A stretch of 64,000 nt of DNA. It comes from Tritrichomonas musculus. Lineage: Eukaryota; Parabasalia; Tritrichomonadida; Tritrichomonadidae. A model generated the notes under the pieces. That model searched no databases, was not told where the DNA came from, and saw nothing but the letters and a program-made list of their open reading frames with translations. The stretch's first letter is position 1. Each line of letters opens with the position of its first letter. The stretch is from assembly GCA_039105265.1 (NCBI GenBank), contig JAPFFF010000002.1, positions 7,316,001 through 7,380,000 of the forward strand, in the 5' to 3' direction. Positions 60,629-64,000 of the stretch are shown in pieces. Position numbers and translations under genes: made by a program.

Positions 60629-63600
60629 ATGCAGCGAAGAAGAGCTCCAAACCCACAAAAAATCATCAATAGAATAGTCTCATTAATGGATCAAATTCTA
60701 TTTCTTATTCCTAAAACGAGAATATGTGTTCAACATTTGCTTTTTTTAACAGGAAATATAAACCTCGAAAAAGAAATAATTAATGATTTGAAACAAAGAA
60801 CAGATTTGACTGCTGAATCTGCTTCAATATTAAATAAAATACGCGAAGCTTGTGAAGATTTTCATTTTTTATTAGTTCTTCTGCAAAAATCAATTTGGCC
60901 AATGGTTTCGCTCTCGCTAAGCATCAAAAAGATTTTTGATGAAATGGACGAATTTCAAGAAATTATAATTGATCAACTTCGTTCACTCAATATTAATATT
61001 GATGAATTTGGCATAAAAAAAGAGATTTCAAAATTTATAGATCTTAAAGATGCCGAAATAGATTTTAGTACTTTATATACTTTTTATCATCAGCCATCAA
61101 ATTATGAATTTTTAGACAAAGACCAATATACCAAACTTGAAAAGCAGAGGCAGCATATTTCATATCTTTACAATAAATATTCCATCAAGAAACTTGATTA
61201 CATACGACGTGAGGTTAAGAATCCAATTAAATATGCCAAAAACTGGAAATTTGATATTTCAAAACTACCCACGAAAGAACACTCAACAGAAAAATTCTAT
61301 TCAGATAAATGGACTATTGATACATATAAAATAAGCAAAAATTCAGCATTAGTTAAATTATCAATTCCTTTCGATAAAAATATGTCAAATATAAGTCAAA
61401 AAAAATTAATTAAAAGAAGATTTATGCTTCTTTCTGCTTTAGATAGCAAGTTACTACTGAAATTCGTCGGAGGATTGATTGATAATGGAGCAAATTATTT
61501 CTTTCAAATTGACATTGATCCAACTATATTTAATGATCATTTTCCTACATTCTTAGAGTGCCTTTACCAGAAATTTTCACTTGCATATGATTTAGGGCAT
61601 ACATGCCCAACAAAAATAGCATTTTTTGTTGCATTATCAATGCATTATCTTCACTCGCATTATATAATTCACGGAAATCTAACACTAAATTCAATTTTCT
61701 GTATAAATCAAAAAGAAAACACCCCAATTTGGAATTTCAAGATTTCAACTGGTTCTGGTTCTATCATTAAAAGATCACCACTTGAATACTTGAATGATGG
61801 AATATATTCATATGAATCAGACGTTTATCAATATGGACTTCTTCTTTATCAAATGGGTACAGGAATTTCCCCATTTCAAAATGTTGATGATAAAAATATT
61901 AAAGACCTAATACGCAACCCAGATGAAATGCTAGATTTAGATGGGGGCGATGACGTTAAATATTTTTCACCTGGTATGAAGAAGCTTATCAAAGATTGCT
62001 GGAACACAGATCCATCAAAAAGACCAACATTCCAACAAATTCTTTATCGATTCCAAACAGAAGACGTATATATAAAAGATCCAGATTTGGATAATTTGAG
62101 CCAATTTTTCTTCCTTGAAAGATCTAAAAAATACGATTGCTTAAAAGATTCTGAAGGCCTTGATAAATTCAAAGAATTATTAACTGAAAATGCAAAATTA
62201 GGTGAAGAGAAAGATAGCAAGCTTATAAACGCAAAAGAAATTTCTAAATTCCTCTTTCGAACATTTGAAATTAAAAAGAATGATAAAGATACATTAATTG
62301 CAGAAATTAAACATCTTGATAGTTTCGGATTCTTCGAATACATAATTCCATTCTTTAAAATTGAAGATGATAGAACTCGTAAAGAATTTATAAATAATTA
62401 TGTTAAGATATTTCATATAAACGATCCAGAATTTAACTCTAAAGAATTCACAAAAAGATTCTTGGAAAATGGAGGAGCCGACGTCATTAAAGAATACCTT
62501 GAAGCAGGGGGACCTAACATCGAGTATGCGATGTCCATTTATAGCAGTATTGAAGATCATATTGATACCGATATGGAAGAATCATTAAATATTATTATTC
62601 CACCACTTATCAAAGCGAAGAAAGTTGAAGAAGTATTCACAATTTGTGCTAACATTGATAACAAAGTAGCCGCCAAACTTCTTTCTCGAAACATTAAAGA
62701 AATTTCACCACTTTTCAATGACAAAGAACTTTCACAAACCATCTCAAATTTGATAGAAATTTATCTTGAGAACACAGAGACTATTGATGAAATTAGTAAT
62801 ATATCGATAAAAGATGTTATGTCATCAGGAAATATTAGTCTTCTTTTCCAACTTATGAAATCAACATATTTCCTTTCGTCGATTACTAATGAAGACTTAA
62901 AAGAAATCATTCTTACTCTTGCGTCTGATGACAAGGATGAAGAACAAAAATGCTGTGCGCTTCTTGCTAGTCTTGGACTTGACAGTGACTTCTTTGAAGT
63001 TATTTCACAATTCAATGAGATCCTTGACAAAATCATTACTATTAATGATCAAAAACTTGTTTCACGATTTATTGCACGAATCACCAAATATTCTAGTGCA
63101 TGTGAATATCTTCTAAAAAAACTTGAAGAAGGTACCGAAATATATGAACCACTTCGAGAACTTCGAGAACCATTTTATCTTATTTCCATGTCACGAATAT
63201 CAATATTTAATCCAACACGTGCTATCAAACTTCCATTCCTCAAAACAAACTTGATCAAGAATTTGCAAGAACGAGATAATGTTGAAGGATCATTAAGAAT
63301 CCTTGGTACATTGAGTCATGAAAGAGACTTTTGGATTGATGGAGAAGTTCCTAAATGCCTCATGGAAATCCTTTACAAGAGAGACTTGCTTCAACTTGAG
63401 ACAAAACTTCTTCTCTCAGTCATATCAAATATTGTTTTGATTGAAGAAGTAAATAAACTTTTCTCCACGAAGTCAAATATCAACATCATCCTTTTCATCA
63501 TTGAGAATGAAGGAGTTATTTCAGGTCTTGGTATGCGAATATTATCACGACTTGAACTTCCTGCGATTGAAGAAAGCAATCGTCGTCAAATTGAACGAAT

Positions 63601-63922
63601 TATTGAAGTCAGCAAACGCCAACTTGAATTAGGTAATGAATTTGGCATTGAAGGAAGTGCCGAAATCATCAACAAACTCTATGAACAATCAGAACGAGAA
63701 ACACTCAAAGAATTTATTAAAGAAGAAGAAATTTATCATACAATTGTTGAAAGCAGCCGTAAAGAAGCGAATCCTAAAATATTCATTAAACTTATGAAGT
63801 CTATTCAAAAAATTAATCCAAATCATCAACCAGAACTTACACCACTTTTTTCACGTATTATTATGAATTCACGTGGTCAACTCCCAACCGAATTCTATGA
63901 ATTGAAAACACAAATTGCATAA
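60629..63922 (+). CDS. TKL-type pseudokinase with C-terminal helical repeats (copy B)
   Basis: A 1097-residue paralogue of the minus-strand gene at 39-42 kb. The same plan is visible: helical N-terminal module (1-180), kinase-like domain (about 235-480) with HGNLTLNSIF in place of HRDLKPENIL and WNF in place of DFG, then an alpha-solenoid to the end. Residues 1-600 are clearly diverged from copy A, with different indels. From RFLENGGADVIKEYLEAGG on the two are almost identical, with single substitutions such as SIEDH for SIEDY and LLKKLEEG for LLNKLEEG, except for one diverged patch (KNLQERDNVEGSLRILGTL and on, 63258-63404). Near-identity continues past the stop. A catalytically dead scaffold is inferred. 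Confidence 0.85.
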   Translation: MQRRRAPNPQKIINRIVSLMDQILFLIPKTRICVQHLLFLTGNINLEKEIINDLKQRTDLTAESASILNKIREACEDFHFLLVLLQKSIWPMVSLSLSIKKIFDEMDEFQEIIIDQLRSLNINIDEFGIKKEISKFIDLKDAEIDFSTLYTFYHQPSNYEFLDKDQYTKLEKQRQHISYLYNKYSIKKLDYIRREVKNPIKYAKNWKFDISKLPTKEHSTEKFYSDKWTIDTYKISKNSALVKLSIPFDKNMSNISQKKLIKRRFMLLSALDSKLLLKFVGGLIDNGANYFFQIDIDPTIFNDHFPTFLECLYQKFSLAYDLGHTCPTKIAFFVALSMHYLHSHYIIHGNLTLNSIFCINQKENTPIWNFKISTGSGSIIKRSPLEYLNDGIYSYESDVYQYGLLLYQMGTGISPFQNVDDKNIKDLIRNPDEMLDLDGGDDVKYFSPGMKKLIKDCWNTDPSKRPTFQQILYRFQTEDVYIKDPDLDNLSQFFFLERSKKYDCLKDSEGLDKFKELLTENAKLGEEKDSKLINAKEISKFLFRTFEIKKNDKDTLIAEIKHLDSFGFFEYIIPFFKIEDDRTRKEFINNYVKIFHINDPEFNSKEFTKRFLENGGADVIKEYLEAGGPNIEYAMSIYSSIEDHIDTDMEESLNIIIPPLIKAKKVEEVFTICANIDNKVAAKLLSRNIKEISPLFNDKELSQTISNLIEIYLENTETIDEISNISIKDVMSSGNISLLFQLMKSTYFLSSITNEDLKEIILTLASDDKDEEQKCCALLASLGLDSDFFEVISQFNEILDKIITINDQKLVSRFIARITKYSSACEYLLKKLEEGTEIYEPLRELREPFYLISMSRISIFNPTRAIKLPFLKTNLIKNLQERDNVEGSLRILGTLSHERDFWIDGEVPKCLMEILYKRDLLQLETKLLLSVISNIVLIEEVNKLFSTKSNINIILFIIENEGVISGLGMRILSRLELPAIEESNRRQIERIIEVSKRQLELGNEFGIEGSAEIINKLYEQSERETLKEFIKEEEIYHTIVESSRKEANPKIFIKLMKSIQKINPNHQPELTPLFSRIIMNSRGQLPTEFYELKTQIA

Positions 63923-63990
63923 GACAAATTAATAATTATACTAAATATTTCAACAATAAACTAATCTAAACCAAATTTATTCTATTTTTA
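62452..63990 (+). repeat. Inverted near-identical block, copy B
   Basis: Counterpart of 38985-40525. Near-identity starts abruptly at AAAAAGATTCTTGGAAAA (about 62452), breaks for a diverged patch at 63258-63404, resumes, and runs about 70 bp beyond the stop before fading near 63990. The two blocks face each other about 22 kb apart. Confidence 0.85.
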
Positions 63991-64000
63991 TTTTCTCCAT

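Noticed and set aside
62044-63579. Antisense reading frames in the pseudokinase gene that recur at 39398-40420
   Set aside because: They recur only because the two sense genes share near-identical sequence; they are shadows, not conserved genes.

Overview
The window looks like a nuclear contig from a trichomonad (Parabasalia), most likely a Tritrichomonas-type genome. The base composition is very AT-rich. Genes are almost all single long reading frames separated by short AT-rich gaps. Several families are typical of this lineage: an IBP39-like initiator-binding protein, BTB/discoidin and BTB/ankyrin proteins, TKL kinase relatives with helical repeats, CARMIL-like LRR proteins and MULE transposases. 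Several genes carry a TCAYW initiator-like motif just upstream of the ATG. The species call is inference; membership of the trichomonads is well supported by family content.

Layout. 1-2580: the tail of an unknown gene, then a molybdenum-cofactor-sulfurase-like gene (minus). 2663-8423: a complete Mutator-like element (MULE) with an intact 780-codon transposase, a 9-bp target duplication (TTCAATCTG) and arms built of GC-rich 120-bp repeats; its left arm is itself a tandem array of 885-bp units. 8.97-20 kb: an initiator-binding-domain protein, a coiled-coil protein, a 1971-aa WD40/low-complexity protein, a BTB-discoidin protein and a kinase pseudogene. 20-32 kb: a TBC1D5-like Rab GAP with an acidic LFDD tail, a PLAC8 protein, a VPS16-like subunit, a coiled-coil protein, a PH-pseudokinase and a PP2A-like phosphatase. 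31.6-51 kb: a BTB-Sel1-ankyrin protein, a coiled-coil protein, a CARMIL-like LRR protein, a pseudokinase-helical-repeat protein, a dead MULE, cohesin SMC1 and an ankyrin protein. 51.1-56.8 kb: a gene-poor stretch with several small terminal-inverted-repeat elements: an internally deleted Tc1/mariner, a second TA-flanked element, and a hAT-like MITE nested inside a MULE-like MITE. 56.9-64 kb: a TKL kinase with Sel1 repeats and three UBR-box-like zinc fingers, RER1, and a second pseudokinase-helical-repeat gene that is an inverted paralogue of the one at 39-42 kb.

How the genes relate. There are no operons. Several genes concern endosome and Golgi traffic (TBC1D5-like, VPS16-like, RER1), signalling (kinases, pseudokinases, PPP phosphatase, PH domain) and chromosomes or transcription (SMC1, IBD protein). 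The strongest unusual signals are the hierarchical MULE arms, the mosaic identity of the two pseudokinase paralogues (recent ectopic gene conversion), the nested MITEs with diagnostic target duplications, and several odd domain architectures.
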